A DNA stretch of 64,000 bases from Acinetobacter beijerinckii CIP 110307 (GTDB lineage Bacteria; Pseudomonadota; Gammaproteobacteria; Pseudomonadales; Moraxellaceae): positions 186,702 to 250,701 of the forward strand of contig NZ_KB849764.1 in assembly GCF_000369005.1 (NCBI RefSeq). The letters are read 5' to 3'. Shown in pieces: positions 7,878-17,092 of the stretch. Below the pieces are notes generated by a model. That model saw only the letters and a list, made by a program, of their open reading frames with translations, was not told where the DNA came from and did not search any database. The position numbers and the translations under genes were made by a program. Positions within the stretch are counted from its first letter, which is position 1, and each line of letters begins with the position of its first letter.

Positions 7878-8774
7878 ATGATTAAAGGTTTAGCAATTAC
7901 ACCACCAGTTTTAGGTCGTATCAGTATCGGAAAGATCATCGAAAAGAATGGTAAACGACTCCCTGAAAAGGATGACCAATTTACCATTACCAGTCAAATT
8001 CAAGGAAAAGATGGATGGGTCAAGCATCCACTGGATGAACAACTACGAGCTAAAGCACAAAACCAAAAACTCAGAACCATACCTGTACGGATGATCTTCA
8101 ATGATCCTGATCTCAACTTAAGAGCAGAGTACAGCCTATTTGACCGCCAAACTGGACGTTTAATTTGCTCAGGCAACGGTGAAAGCTGTCAGCGACTTGG
8201 ACAACATGGGATTGAGCAACATCCATGTCCATCTCCAGATTTATGCCCATTGGCACAAGGTGGATTGTGCAAGCCCTACGGACGACTTTACGTCAATCTG
8301 GATGAATCGGATGAGTTTGGCACATTCATCTTTAGAACCACAGGCTTTAACAGTATCCGCACTTTGGCGGCACGGTTGCGTTATTACCATGCCGCATCGG
8401 GTGATTTGCTTTCGTGCCTGCCATTGCAACTCACTTTACGAGGCAAGAGCACCACGCAAAGCTATCGCACGCCGATCTACTACGTGGATTTAACCTTAAG
8501 GGATGGCATAAACCTGAAAGATGCAATTAGCTCAGCCAAACAGATAGATGAGCAAAGTAAGGCAGCAGGGTTTTATCAGGAAGCTTTAGATCATGTGGCA
8601 CGGCAGGGCTATGGCAATGCCAGTTTTGAGGTGGGTGGTGAAGAGGGCTTGGATATTGTTGAGGAGTTTTATACGGATGAAACGAAGCCAGAGCAGCATC
8701 AACAATCTTATGATCTCACTCATGTTCAGGATATTCAGAAAGGGTTGCAGCAGTCGGTGCAGGCTTTGAATTGA
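7878..8774 (+). CDS. Gp3-like / 'hydrolase or metal-binding' protein
   Basis: Start ATG 7878 follows AAAGGAA; upstream in-frame ATGs fall in the terminator. The 298-residue protein begins MIKGLAITPPVLGRISIGK. A Cys-rich stretch (about residues 98-135: CSGNGESC, HPCPSPDLCPLAQGGLC) looks like a metal site. It is followed by TTGFNSIRTLAARLRYY and LTLRGKSTTQSYRTPIYYVDLTLR. This pattern is that of Acinetobacter proteins annotated as hydrolase or metal-binding and is related, as I recall, to phage Gp3-like recombination-directionality proteins. It ends the DUF932-YqaJ module. Its 3' end recurs four times in the window. Confidence 0.75.
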   Translation: MIKGLAITPPVLGRISIGKIIEKNGKRLPEKDDQFTITSQIQGKDGWVKHPLDEQLRAKAQNQKLRTIPVRMIFNDPDLNLRAEYSLFDRQTGRLICSGNGESCQRLGQHGIEQHPCPSPDLCPLAQGGLCKPYGRLYVNLDESDEFGTFIFRTTGFNSIRTLAARLRYYHAASGDLLSCLPLQLTLRGKSTTQSYRTPIYYVDLTLRDGINLKDAISSAKQIDEQSKAAGFYQEALDHVARQGYGNASFEVGGEEGLDIVEEFYTDETKPEQHQQSYDLTHVQDIQKGLQQSVQALN

Positions 8775-8790
8775 AATGAATTTAATTAGA

Positions 8791-8814
8791 AAAGAGTACT
8801 CGTACTCTTTTTTT
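8791..8814 (+). terminator. Terminator after Gp3-like gene, copy 1
   Basis: AAAGAGTA (8791-8798) pairs with TACTCTTT (8803-8810), followed by T residues. It closes the backbone module before the metal block. Confidence 0.75.
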
Positions 8815-8917
8815 GCAGATTTTGGTCTGTAGATAAGAAGATATTCACTTCTAGAATATCTGAGAGATGGATTTACTTTAATAACGCTTTTTAGTATTTT
8901 GTTAGCAAATCAGAAGT

Positions 8918-9382
8918 ATGTCCATCGTCATGCGTTCAAGTAGGTTGTCTAAGCTTATACTCGCATTTATCCTGTTTTTGTTTACGATAACAATTACGGG
9001 AGTTCATGCGTGGGCACCTGTTTTACTTGAAAATATTGAACACCAACATGAATTAAGTATTGTTGTGGAAGATGATGCATCAAGTCATTGGTCTTTGCAG
9101 CACTCAGGTGATTCTTTTACAAGTATGACTGATCATGATGTAGAAACACACACTTGGAAGAATTTTGATGAGCCAATCTACCATCACTCGGTGAAGCCTA
9201 TTTCTTCTGATAGTGATCTAAGCATAGACCCTGTGTTTATTCTAAGTTTTATCACTGCTCTTATTTTTCTGTTCCTAAAGTTATCTGAACATCAGATTCG
9301 GGTATTTGACTTTAGAAAAAGAATATTTATTTTACGTAATTCTTATACCTATACAAAAGCTCTTATTGTTCTAAGAAATTGA
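8918..9382 (+). CDS. CzcI-like His-rich membrane-anchored protein
   Basis: The 154-residue product has a signal peptide or first membrane helix (about 10-32, ending VHA), an exposed segment with many His, Asp and Glu (HQHE, SHWSLQHS, HDVETHTW, YHHS; about 40-100), and a second membrane helix (about 108-125) followed by a basic tail. It leads the czcCBA cluster, the position held by small CzcI-type periplasmic metal sensors, and I call it by position and His content rather than by a clear match. Another in-frame ATG at 8930 is possible. A metal-buffering or sensing role is inferred. Confidence 0.55.
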   Translation: MSIVMRSSRLSKLILAFILFLFTITITGVHAWAPVLLENIEHQHELSIVVEDDASSHWSLQHSGDSFTSMTDHDVETHTWKNFDEPIYHHSVKPISSDSDLSIDPVFILSFITALIFLFLKLSEHQIRVFDFRKRIFILRNSYTYTKALIVLRN

Positions 9383-9430
9383 TTTTTATATACAAAAAAT
9401 AATTATTCATTTTTTTGTATAGGTAAAGTC

Positions 9431-10630
9431 ATGTCTAAAATTTATCAGCTATTCCTTAGCTGTGGTTTTGTAGTAACGGCAGCAAACGCATTTGCGGAAA
9501 CGAATTATGCTGAACTACAAAAGCAGGTTATCGCAAGTGATGCTGTACTCAATAGCCTACAGCAGTCCGAGCAAGCTTATGAAATCAACCAAAAGTTTGC
9601 TGGCAGATTAAATAATCCTACTTTCAATGTGGAGTTGGATAATCTTGGTAATTCCAAATTGAAGGGTTTGGATGGCTCAACAACCTTGTTAGGGTTGTCA
9701 CAAGAGATTCCTCTTAGTAATAAACTCTCCTTGAGAAAGCAAATTGCGAGTTTTCAAGGTGATCGTAATCAGTTCGAAATAGCAAAGCGTCAGGCTGAAC
9801 TCAAAGCAGATTTAAGAATCTGTATGGCGAACTGGTATGTGGCAACTCAACGTGCTGAAGTTTATTCAACAGAAAGCAAGTTTAATGCAAGACAAGCCAA
9901 TGTTCTTTCGGAAAGGCTCAAGTTTGGGCGAGTCATTCCTTCGAATGCTCAGCTCAGTGCAGCACTTTCATCTGAATCAAAACTACGTTATCAAAATGAA
10001 GTGAAAAAGGGGCAGTTTCAGAAGAATCTGTGCTCTAAGTTCACATCGAATCTACCAAGTAACGCTTTAGAAGTTCCTCTAAGTTTTAATTTCACAGACA
10101 AAATTAGTTTGGCTGAGCAAGAAGCGTTTCTGAGTTCAAAATTGAAAAAGACACAATTTGAACTCGCTCGTAAAGAAGCAATACCTGATATCACTTTGGG
10201 TGTTGGGGTCAAAAACTATCAAGAAACCAATGACAAGGTATTCCAAGTTTCAACCTCAATACCACTCAATATCTTCAACCGAAATAAAGGCAATATTGCG
10301 ATTGCCCAAGCGGAACAGATGAAAGCTGAAACGCAGTCTGTATGGGTTAGCCGTAATTCTAAAATTGAACTGGAAAACAAGTCCATTGAGGTTTCTAACT
10401 TAATCGATGTGATCCACCAATATGATCAAACCGTTTTGCCCGCAACCAATGAAAGTCTTCGCATTGCAGAGATGGGATACCAAGCAGGGAAAAACTCGTT
10501 ACTTGAGTTCAATAGCATTAAGCAAATTTGGTTAGACAAACATCTTGCTCGATTCGATTTGTGGTTGGCTTTGCAGACAGAAATTGCAGAAGTCGAGCGC
10601 AACTACATTACTCATTTAGATCAAGAATAA
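9431..10630 (+). CDS. czcC: TolC-family outer membrane efflux protein, CzcC type
   Basis: A 399-residue protein with a signal peptide (cleaved near ANAFA-E) and long alpha-helical repeats with Ala/Glu/Gln heptads. The motifs PTFNVELDN and ISLNIFNRNKGNIAIAQAE-like near the C-terminal repeat are typical of CzcC/CusC outer-membrane factors. It forms the exit duct of an RND tripartite pump exporting divalent cations. It is the first gene of czcCBA, with ten bases to czcB. Substrate (Co, Zn or Cd) cannot be fixed from sequence. Confidence 0.88.
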   Translation: MSKIYQLFLSCGFVVTAANAFAETNYAELQKQVIASDAVLNSLQQSEQAYEINQKFAGRLNNPTFNVELDNLGNSKLKGLDGSTTLLGLSQEIPLSNKLSLRKQIASFQGDRNQFEIAKRQAELKADLRICMANWYVATQRAEVYSTESKFNARQANVLSERLKFGRVIPSNAQLSAALSSESKLRYQNEVKKGQFQKNLCSKFTSNLPSNALEVPLSFNFTDKISLAEQEAFLSSKLKKTQFELARKEAIPDITLGVGVKNYQETNDKVFQVSTSIPLNIFNRNKGNIAIAQAEQMKAETQSVWVSRNSKIELENKSIEVSNLIDVIHQYDQTVLPATNESLRIAEMGYQAGKNSLLEFNSIKQIWLDKHLARFDLWLALQTEIAEVERNYITHLDQE

Positions 10631-10640
10631 GGGCAAGAAT

Positions 10641-12119
10641 ATGAATAAACCAACCAATACTTTAATGGCTACGGGCATTATTGCCTTGCTTGTCGTGTTA
10701 TGTGCTGTGGCATGGTACAAGACAGGTCAAAAGACTCAGTCTTCTTCAGCACATGGGGAAGCAACAGAAGTAAAAGTTGCAGTAGCAGGTGACGAGAAAG
10801 GACCTCATGGTGGACGTTTATATCGTGATGGCGATTTCTCAGCGGAAGTGAAAATCTTTGAGCAGGGCGTAGAACCACATCTCCGTGTTTATGGGTATTT
10901 CAAAGATAAACCGCTTAAACCTGAAGCATTAACGGCAAATGTCTACATCAAACGTTTGGATGCAGAGCAAAATATTCAATTTAAACCAGAGAGTGATTAC
11001 TTGATCGGTAATGAAATTGTCTATGAACCACATTCATTTTTAATGATTGTCAACGTTGATTATCAAGGTAAAAAACATACGTGGAAATGGGACACCAAAG
11101 AAGGTCGTGTCACCATGTTGGACAGTAGTATCAAGAGCAGTGGTTTAGAGCTCCTAAAAGTTGAATCCATGATGTTTGAAAATGCTTTAGAGTTAAAGGG
11201 AGAATTGAAGTTCCCTGATAATTTTGAAAGTTTTATCACACCGAAAGCAAGTGGAACACTCATCAAAACATATCGCACGATTGGCGATAAAGTAAGTCAA
11301 GGTGATTTATTAGCTACAGTACAAAGCCAAGACTTGATCCGCTTAAATGCTGAGCGTTCTATTGCAGTAGATAATTTGCAATTTGCACGTAAAAAGATGG
11401 AGCAAGAGCGAACGTTATTTCAAAAACGAGTATCGCCTGAAATTGACTACATTAATGCAAAGCGTGAATTTGATAATGCTCAGATTCGTGCCAATGAACT
11501 GAACAATTTAATCAGCTCTTATGGTGGTTCAGGCAACGGTACAATTGAAGTTCGGGCTGCGATGTCTGGCACAGTCTTACAAGTGCTAGGGGCAGTTGGA
11601 TCAAATGTCACACCAGCTTCGCCAATATTTAAAATTGCCAATACATCTCAGTTACTTGCAGTAGTCAATGTTCCTGCGGATAAGCTGAATACAATTAACC
11701 CGAATGCTAAGGTGACTGTAAAACCTCAAATTCAATCAGGCACAGAAGAAGCATTGGGGACGATCAAATACATCAGTGATATCATTGATCCAAAAACACG
11801 TACTGCTCAAGTCTTTGTTGAAATTGCCAACCAATTTAAATGGCGTTCAGGTCAATTGATCACCGCACATATTTTTGAAAATCAAAGCTTGAAGCCTATG
11901 GTGGTTCGTGAAGATGCTTTACAAAACTTCCGTGATTGGGATGTGGTGTTCATTCGTGTAGGCAATGATTTTGAAGCACGTCCATTAGAGTTGGGTGAAA
12001 AATATAACGGGTTTGTTGAAGTTAAGTCAGGCTTAAAAGCAGGTCAGGTTTATGCGGCAGGCAATTCTTATTTATTAAAAGCAGAGCTAGGTAAATCTGG
12101 CGCTACTCATGATCATTAA
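10641..12119 (+). CDS. czcB: RND periplasmic adaptor, CzcB type
   Basis: The 492-residue adaptor has an N-terminal membrane anchor (about 8-26), a His-containing N-terminal domain (PHGGRLYRDGDFSAEV) typical of CzcB, a biotinyl-lipoyl half motif (ASGTLIKTYRTIGDKVSQGDLLATV), a helical hairpin (about 230-290), and the second half motif with beta-barrel. The last residues are His-containing (ATHDH). It bridges the inner-membrane pump and outer-membrane channel in the periplasm. It lies between czcC and czcA with 10-11 base gaps, so one operon. Confidence 0.9.
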   Translation: MNKPTNTLMATGIIALLVVLCAVAWYKTGQKTQSSSAHGEATEVKVAVAGDEKGPHGGRLYRDGDFSAEVKIFEQGVEPHLRVYGYFKDKPLKPEALTANVYIKRLDAEQNIQFKPESDYLIGNEIVYEPHSFLMIVNVDYQGKKHTWKWDTKEGRVTMLDSSIKSSGLELLKVESMMFENALELKGELKFPDNFESFITPKASGTLIKTYRTIGDKVSQGDLLATVQSQDLIRLNAERSIAVDNLQFARKKMEQERTLFQKRVSPEIDYINAKREFDNAQIRANELNNLISSYGGSGNGTIEVRAAMSGTVLQVLGAVGSNVTPASPIFKIANTSQLLAVVNVPADKLNTINPNAKVTVKPQIQSGTEEALGTIKYISDIIDPKTRTAQVFVEIANQFKWRSGQLITAHIFENQSLKPMVVREDALQNFRDWDVVFIRVGNDFEARPLELGEKYNGFVEVKSGLKAGQVYAAGNSYLLKAELGKSGATHDH

Positions 12120-12130
12120 GGGGTAGTACT

Positions 12131-15100
12131 ATGTTTGACCAAATTGTTAAGCTTTCGATTAAGAATCGTTGGCTTGTACTGATCGTCTTCCTATTCGTAG
12201 CTGCATTGGGTGTTTATAACTATTTTAAACTACCTATTGATGCTGTTCCTGATATCACAAATGTACAAGTCCAAATCAACAGTGAAGCACAAGGCTTGTC
12301 TCCTATGGAGATGGAGTCACAAGTCACTTACCCGATTGAAACAGCTTTGGCAGGTATCCCTAATCTTGAATATACACGTTCTGTGTCGAGATACGGTTTA
12401 TCTCAGGTCACGGCGATATTCAAGGAGGGGACGGACATCTATTTTGCCCGTCAAATTGTCAATGAAAAATTGCAAGGCGTGACACCAACACTACCAAGCG
12501 GCATATCGACTTCAATGGGACCTGTTTCTACAGGGCTTGGCGAGATCTTCATGTATACAGTTGAGAATGCCAAGAATAGTCTAAACCCACTTTCACCCAC
12601 TGAATTAAGAACCTTGCAAGATTGGGTCATTAAACCTCAGCTTCGAAATGTAGAGGGTGTGAATGAAATCAATACTATTGGTGGCTATCTAAAACAATTT
12701 GTTGTTCAACCTGATTATGCTTATTTGCGTAGTATAGGGCTGGATCAGAAAGCTATTTTAGAGGCGATCTCTAAGAACAGCATGAACAAAGGTTCAGGGT
12801 ACATTGAGAAAAATGGTGAGCAGTATTTAATCCGTTCTGATTCTCAAATTAACTCGATTGAACAAATCCAAAATATTCCGATCACGACGAGCAATGGTTA
12901 TATCCTCAGATTGAAAGACGTTGCAAAAATATCGATTGGTCATGAATTACGGACAGGTGCTGCGACCAAAGATGGGCAAGAAATTGTACTGGGTACAGCG
13001 TTCATGCTTATTGGCGAAAACTCTCGAAATGTTGCTCATGCTGTAGATCAAAAGCTACAACAGGTTCAAAAGTCGCTACCTGAAGGTGTTGAAGCGAAAG
13101 CAGTCTACAACCGAACAACTTTAGTTGATGCAACGATTCAGACAGTGAAGAAGAATTTACTTGAAGGTGCAATTCTGGTCATTGTGGTACTTTTTCTTTT
13201 TCTTGGACATTTCCGAGCAGCCTTGATTACGGCGATGGTGATTCCATTATCCATGTTGATGACAATTACAGGCATGGTTAACCAAAAGATCAGTGCCAAT
13301 TTAATGAGTTTAGGTGCACTCGATTTCGGAATTATTGTTGATGGTGCGGTGGTTATTGTCGAGGCATCTCTCGCTAAATTAGCCATGAAGCAAAAAGAGT
13401 TAGGACGTATTCTGACTCAAAAAGAACGTTTTACGACTGTGTTTGAAGCAACAAAGGAATCTCGAAAAGCGATTCTTTATGGTCAATTGATCATTATTTT
13501 GGTTTATCTGCCTGTGATGACTTTGACTGGTGTTGAAGGCAAGATGTTTACACCAATGGCTGCAACGGTAGTTATGGCTTTAGTTGGTGCAATGATTCTG
13601 TCAATTACGTTTGTCCCTGCAATGGTGGCATTAGTTACTACAGGTGAAATTAAAGAAGAAGAGTCAAAGATTGTTCATTTTATTAAGAAATTGTATAGCC
13701 CAATTTTAGATTGGTCTTTAAATCACAGATATTTACTGATCGCCTTTGTCTCAATATTCTTTATATTCAGTGCAAGTCTTTCAACTCGTTTAGGTTCAGA
13801 ATTTATACCTTCTTTAGATGAGGGGGATGTGGCATTACATGCTTTGCGTATCCCAGGTACTTCATTAACTCAAGCCGTTGAAATGCAATACACGCTTGAA
13901 AAAGAAATTGTGAAAATTTCTGAAGTTCAGACCATGTTTGCCAAAGTTGGAACAGCAGAAATCGCCACTGACCCAGTTCCACCCAATGTGGCTGATAACT
14001 TTGTCATGTTGAAGCCACGTAGCGAGTGGCCAAATCCAAAGAAACCAAAAGCGGAAGTCGTTGCAGATATTGAACGAGTAGCTAAAGGTGTTTATGGAAA
14101 TAATTACGAGTTCACTCAGCCGATTCAAATGCGCTTTAACGAACTTATTTCAGGTGTCCGTACCGATGTTGCTGTGAAAATATATGGTGATGATCTAGGT
14201 CAACTACTTGAATCAGCAAACGCTGCCGCTAAAATTTTAGAGGGAGTGAATGGTACTGCTGACTTGAAAGTTGAACAGATGACGGGTTTACCCATGGTAT
14301 CTGTCGAGCTGAAAAAAGACATGATTGCCAACTATGGGCTTGATGCTGAGGATGTACAGCAACAGGTTTCTAGCCTCATCACTGGTGAGACAGCAGGTAA
14401 GGTATTTGAAGGTGATCGAAAGTTCGATATTGTTGTTCGAATGGATCAAAACTCTGTCACAGACTTAGAAAAACTCTATCAAGTTCCTGTGAATCTGCCT
14501 GATGGTTCAAGTGTACTTTTATCAGAATTGATCGAGTTAAAAAATGTTCAAGGACCAAACCAAATTTCTCGTGAGAATGGTAAGCGTCGTATCGTCATCA
14601 CAGCAAATGTCCGTGGTACAGATATTGGTAGTTACATTGCAGAAGCACAATCTAAGCTGAATGCAGATTTTAAATTACCAGAAGGCTACTGGCTGACTTG
14701 GGGGGGTACATTTGAACAAATGGAGTCTGCATCGAATCGACTCATGGTTGTTGTTCCAATTGCTTTAATTCTGATCTTTGCCATGATCTACATGGCTTTA
14801 GGTAATGTTAGAAACAGTGTCTTGGTATTCACAGGCGTACCATTTGCATTAACAGGTGGTGTGATCGCTTTAGCTTTACGGGATATTCCATTCTCAATTT
14901 CTGCTGCCGTCGGCTTTATCGCATTGTCAGGTGTGGCTGTGCTGAATGGCTTAGTTCTTGTTTCTGCCATTCAAAGGCTTCGAGTGCAAGGGGAAAGTGT
15001 CATTGATGCGGTGAGACATGGTGCAATGGAACGACTTCGCCCTGTGTTGATTACAGCCTTAGTGGCTTCTCTAGGCTTTATCCCAATGGCTTTAAACGTA

Positions 15101-15259
15101 GGTATTGGTTCTGAAGTTCAACGTCCAATTGCAACTGTCGTTATTGGTGGGATTATTTCATCAACCTTACTGACTTTGATTATTTTGCCGACCTTATATG
15201 TGTGGTTTAACCAAGGTTGGTCAAGAAAATCAAACGATGCTACTGAACAGGTTGTTTAG
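12131..15259 (+). CDS. czcA: Heavy-metal RND transporter, CzcA family
   Basis: The 1042-residue protein has the full RND length with two sets of membrane helices and two large periplasmic loops. It opens MFDQIVKLSIKNRWLV and carries the transmembrane-4 signature DFGIIVDGAVVIVE, whose Asp residues relay protons in heavy-metal RND pumps, and the LPEGVEAKAVYNRTTLV and GTSLTQAVEMQ segments of CzcA proteins. It exports divalent metal cations from the periplasm or cytoplasm in exchange for protons. A GGGGTA-type ribosome site precedes ATG 12131. Confidence 0.92.
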   Translation: MFDQIVKLSIKNRWLVLIVFLFVAALGVYNYFKLPIDAVPDITNVQVQINSEAQGLSPMEMESQVTYPIETALAGIPNLEYTRSVSRYGLSQVTAIFKEGTDIYFARQIVNEKLQGVTPTLPSGISTSMGPVSTGLGEIFMYTVENAKNSLNPLSPTELRTLQDWVIKPQLRNVEGVNEINTIGGYLKQFVVQPDYAYLRSIGLDQKAILEAISKNSMNKGSGYIEKNGEQYLIRSDSQINSIEQIQNIPITTSNGYILRLKDVAKISIGHELRTGAATKDGQEIVLGTAFMLIGENSRNVAHAVDQKLQQVQKSLPEGVEAKAVYNRTTLVDATIQTVKKNLLEGAILVIVVLFLFLGHFRAALITAMVIPLSMLMTITGMVNQKISANLMSLGALDFGIIVDGAVVIVEASLAKLAMKQKELGRILTQKERFTTVFEATKESRKAILYGQLIIILVYLPVMTLTGVEGKMFTPMAATVVMALVGAMILSITFVPAMVALVTTGEIKEEESKIVHFIKKLYSPILDWSLNHRYLLIAFVSIFFIFSASLSTRLGSEFIPSLDEGDVALHALRIPGTSLTQAVEMQYTLEKEIVKISEVQTMFAKVGTAEIATDPVPPNVADNFVMLKPRSEWPNPKKPKAEVVADIERVAKGVYGNNYEFTQPIQMRFNELISGVRTDVAVKIYGDDLGQLLESANAAAKILEGVNGTADLKVEQMTGLPMVSVELKKDMIANYGLDAEDVQQQVSSLITGETAGKVFEGDRKFDIVVRMDQNSVTDLEKLYQVPVNLPDGSSVLLSELIELKNVQGPNQISRENGKRRIVITANVRGTDIGSYIAEAQSKLNADFKLPEGYWLTWGGTFEQMESASNRLMVVVPIALILIFAMIYMALGNVRNSVLVFTGVPFALTGGVIALALRDIPFSISAAVGFIALSGVAVLNGLVLVSAIQRLRVQGESVIDAVRHGAMERLRPVLITALVASLGFIPMALNVGIGSEVQRPIATVVIGGIISSTLLTLIILPTLYVWFNQGWSRKSNDATEQVV

Positions 15260-15270
15260 GGGCATCTTTA

Positions 15271-15606
15271 ATGACAAATATATTGCGAGATAAACAAAGC
15301 AAATTTGTGATGATGTGGCTAGTCTGCATGATCAGTCTCGCTTTATGTTTGCACTTTAATGAGCATGTAACTGAAAATGAATTTCAGAGACACGTTTCAA
15401 TTGACGCAATTCATTCTCATCATCATGAGGTCAGCCAACAACATTCACATGGTCATCAGGATAACTACTATGAACATTTTGTTGGTTATGACGTACTTAA
15501 ATCGATTGCTTTAGCTCATCTATTAAAGGGGATATCGATTCTAGATTGGTGTAAAGAATATGTTTTTTTGATGATAAGCCGTATTTTTAAACCGCCCAAA
15601 AAGTGA
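15271..15606 (+). CDS. His-rich small membrane protein in the czc operon
   Basis: A 111-residue protein with one hydrophobic helix (about 12-28), then an exposed segment rich in His (HSHHHEVSQQHSHGHQDNYYEH, about 48-70, abbreviated here), which could bind metal, and a second hydrophobic stretch near 80-100. I do not know a named family. It starts 11 bases after czcA and ends at the beginning of hupE, so it belongs to the operon. Likely metal buffering at the envelope. Confidence 0.6.
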   Translation: MTNILRDKQSKFVMMWLVCMISLALCLHFNEHVTENEFQRHVSIDAIHSHHHEVSQQHSHGHQDNYYEHFVGYDVLKSIALAHLLKGISILDWCKEYVFLMISRIFKPPKK

Positions 15607-15647
15607 ATGGATTTTCAATTCATTTTAAATTTTGGAGTTTGATATAC

Positions 15648-16361
15648 ATGCAAATTATTGATTCACACATTGTGAAATTAAGTGCTTACATAAAGCGATT
15701 ACTTACTTTATTCATTACATTGGCAAGTCCTACACTTTTTGCTCATGGTGTAGCAGAAGGTGATAAGGGCTACATTCAAGAAATTTATGGCGTTCATGTG
15801 ATTCCATTCATCTATTTGGGTGCTAAGCATATGGTCACTGGATATGACCATTTATTATTTCTTGTTGGCATTATCTTCTTTTTATATCGAATGAAAGATA
15901 TCGGCTTGTACGTCAGCCTATTTGCACTTGGGCATTCGATTACCATGCTCGTGGGTGTTTATTACAATATCTCGATAAATGCTTACATCATTGATGCAAT
16001 CATTGGTTTTTCAATTGTTTATAAGGCTCTTGATAACTTGGGGGCTTATCAGCGTTGGTTTGGTTTTCAACCAAACACGAAAGTAGCGACTTTAATTTTT
16101 GGTCTGATTCATGGTTTTGGACTCGCAGTAAAAATTCAGGAGTATGAAGTTCCGAGTGATGGACTGTTGGCAAATTTAATCTCATTCAATATTGGGGTTG
16201 AATTAGGTCAGTTTATGGCTCTGTGCATCATCATGTTATTGATGACGTTTTGGAGAAAGACATCGTATTTCTTTAAAACAGCCTATCAAAGCAATGTCTT
16301 CCTCATGTTCCTCGGTTTTTTACTTGTTGGCTATCAACTTACTGGCTTCATTACTCAATAA
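15648..16361 (+). CDS. HupE/UreJ-family membrane protein
   Basis: ATG 15648 is chosen because GGAG lies ten bases upstream; an earlier frame start at 15603 overlaps the preceding gene. The protein (237 residues) has a signal-like first helix (cleaved near FAHG) and about six membrane helices with the family motifs GAKHMVTGYDHLLFLVG, FALGHSITM and LIFGLIHGFGLA. HupE/UreJ proteins carry nickel or related ions; conserved His and Asp lie in the helices. Placed in a czc operon it may move or sense the same ions. Direction of transport is not deducible. Confidence 0.85.
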   Translation: MQIIDSHIVKLSAYIKRLLTLFITLASPTLFAHGVAEGDKGYIQEIYGVHVIPFIYLGAKHMVTGYDHLLFLVGIIFFLYRMKDIGLYVSLFALGHSITMLVGVYYNISINAYIIDAIIGFSIVYKALDNLGAYQRWFGFQPNTKVATLIFGLIHGFGLAVKIQEYEVPSDGLLANLISFNIGVELGQFMALCIIMLLMTFWRKTSYFFKTAYQSNVFLMFLGFLLVGYQLTGFITQ

Positions 16362-16372
16362 GGATCTAAATT

Positions 16373-17011
16373 ATGTATAACGCTGAAATTCCAAAAGATA
16401 TCGAATTACCTTCATCAAGAAAGTTAATTAAATCAACAGCGATAGCTGCCGTTAGTGCTGTGGTCGTGTTGGTTACCTGTGTCATGCCTGCGGAGTATGC
16501 GATTGATCCGACGGGTATAGGTAAAGTGCTTGGCTTAACGAAAATGGGTGAAATCAAACAATCACTCGCTCAAGAATCAGTGAATGGTCTCAATGCTCAA
16601 CAGGTAGTGAATAGTGCTGAAGAAATGTCAGTAGAAACTCCGACTCAAACGGCAATTGATACTGTTCAGATGACCATGCCTGCGATTAATAAAGAGAGCA
16701 TTAGTATTGAGTTAAAACCTGGGCAGGCAACAGAGGTAAAACTAACAATGCCACAAAGTGCAAGTGTCAACTTTGATTGGAAAGCTGTAGGAGGTGGTCT
16801 TAACTATGATACTCATGGTGATCCCGTAAATGCCCCTAAAGGGTTCTATCATGGCTATGGAAAAGGCAAGAATGAGACAACTCAACAAGGTGTCTTAAAA
16901 GCAGCTTTTGATGGTAAACATGGTTGGTTCTGGCGTAACCGTACAGAAAATCCAGTGACTGTAACTCTACTTGTAGAAGGACAGTTTAGTGAAATGAAGA
17001 AAGTCTTTTAA
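16373..17011 (+). CDS. Membrane-anchored periplasmic protein of czc clusters
   Basis: A 212-residue protein with a single N-terminal membrane helix (about 21-42) and a periplasmic domain. The C-terminal part (about 105-212) contains an ELKPGQATEVKL strand and conserved aromatic/His motifs (HGDPVNAPKGFYHGYGKG, DGKHGWFWRNRTENPVTVTL) resembling a cupredoxin-like or PPC-like beta sandwich. In Acinetobacter such proteins are annotated as transmembrane anchor protein and occur beside hupE and czcA. Twelve bases after hupE. Confidence 0.7.
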   Translation: MYNAEIPKDIELPSSRKLIKSTAIAAVSAVVVLVTCVMPAEYAIDPTGIGKVLGLTKMGEIKQSLAQESVNGLNAQQVVNSAEEMSVETPTQTAIDTVQMTMPAINKESISIELKPGQATEVKLTMPQSASVNFDWKAVGGGLNYDTHGDPVNAPKGFYHGYGKGKNETTQQGVLKAAFDGKHGWFWRNRTENPVTVTLLVEGQFSEMKKVF

Positions 17012-17021
17012 GCTTTAATCA

Positions 17022-17050
17022 ATCTCCTTGGAATAGTCTTCCAAGGAGAT
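17022..17050 (+). terminator. Perfect 12-bp hairpin after the czc operon
   Basis: ATCTCCTTGGAA (17022-17033) pairs with TTCCAAGGAGAT (17039-17050) over a five-base loop. There is little T run after it, so termination may be partial and the MFS gene could be read through. Confidence 0.55.
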
Positions 17051-17092
17051 TTAATCGTTATAGATGTCAGATTCTAAAAAGGAATCCATAAA

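Noticed and set aside
11063..11278. Minus-strand frames within czcB, czcA and other long genes
   Set aside because: Shadow frames of strongly supported genes; no ribosome sites or family signals.
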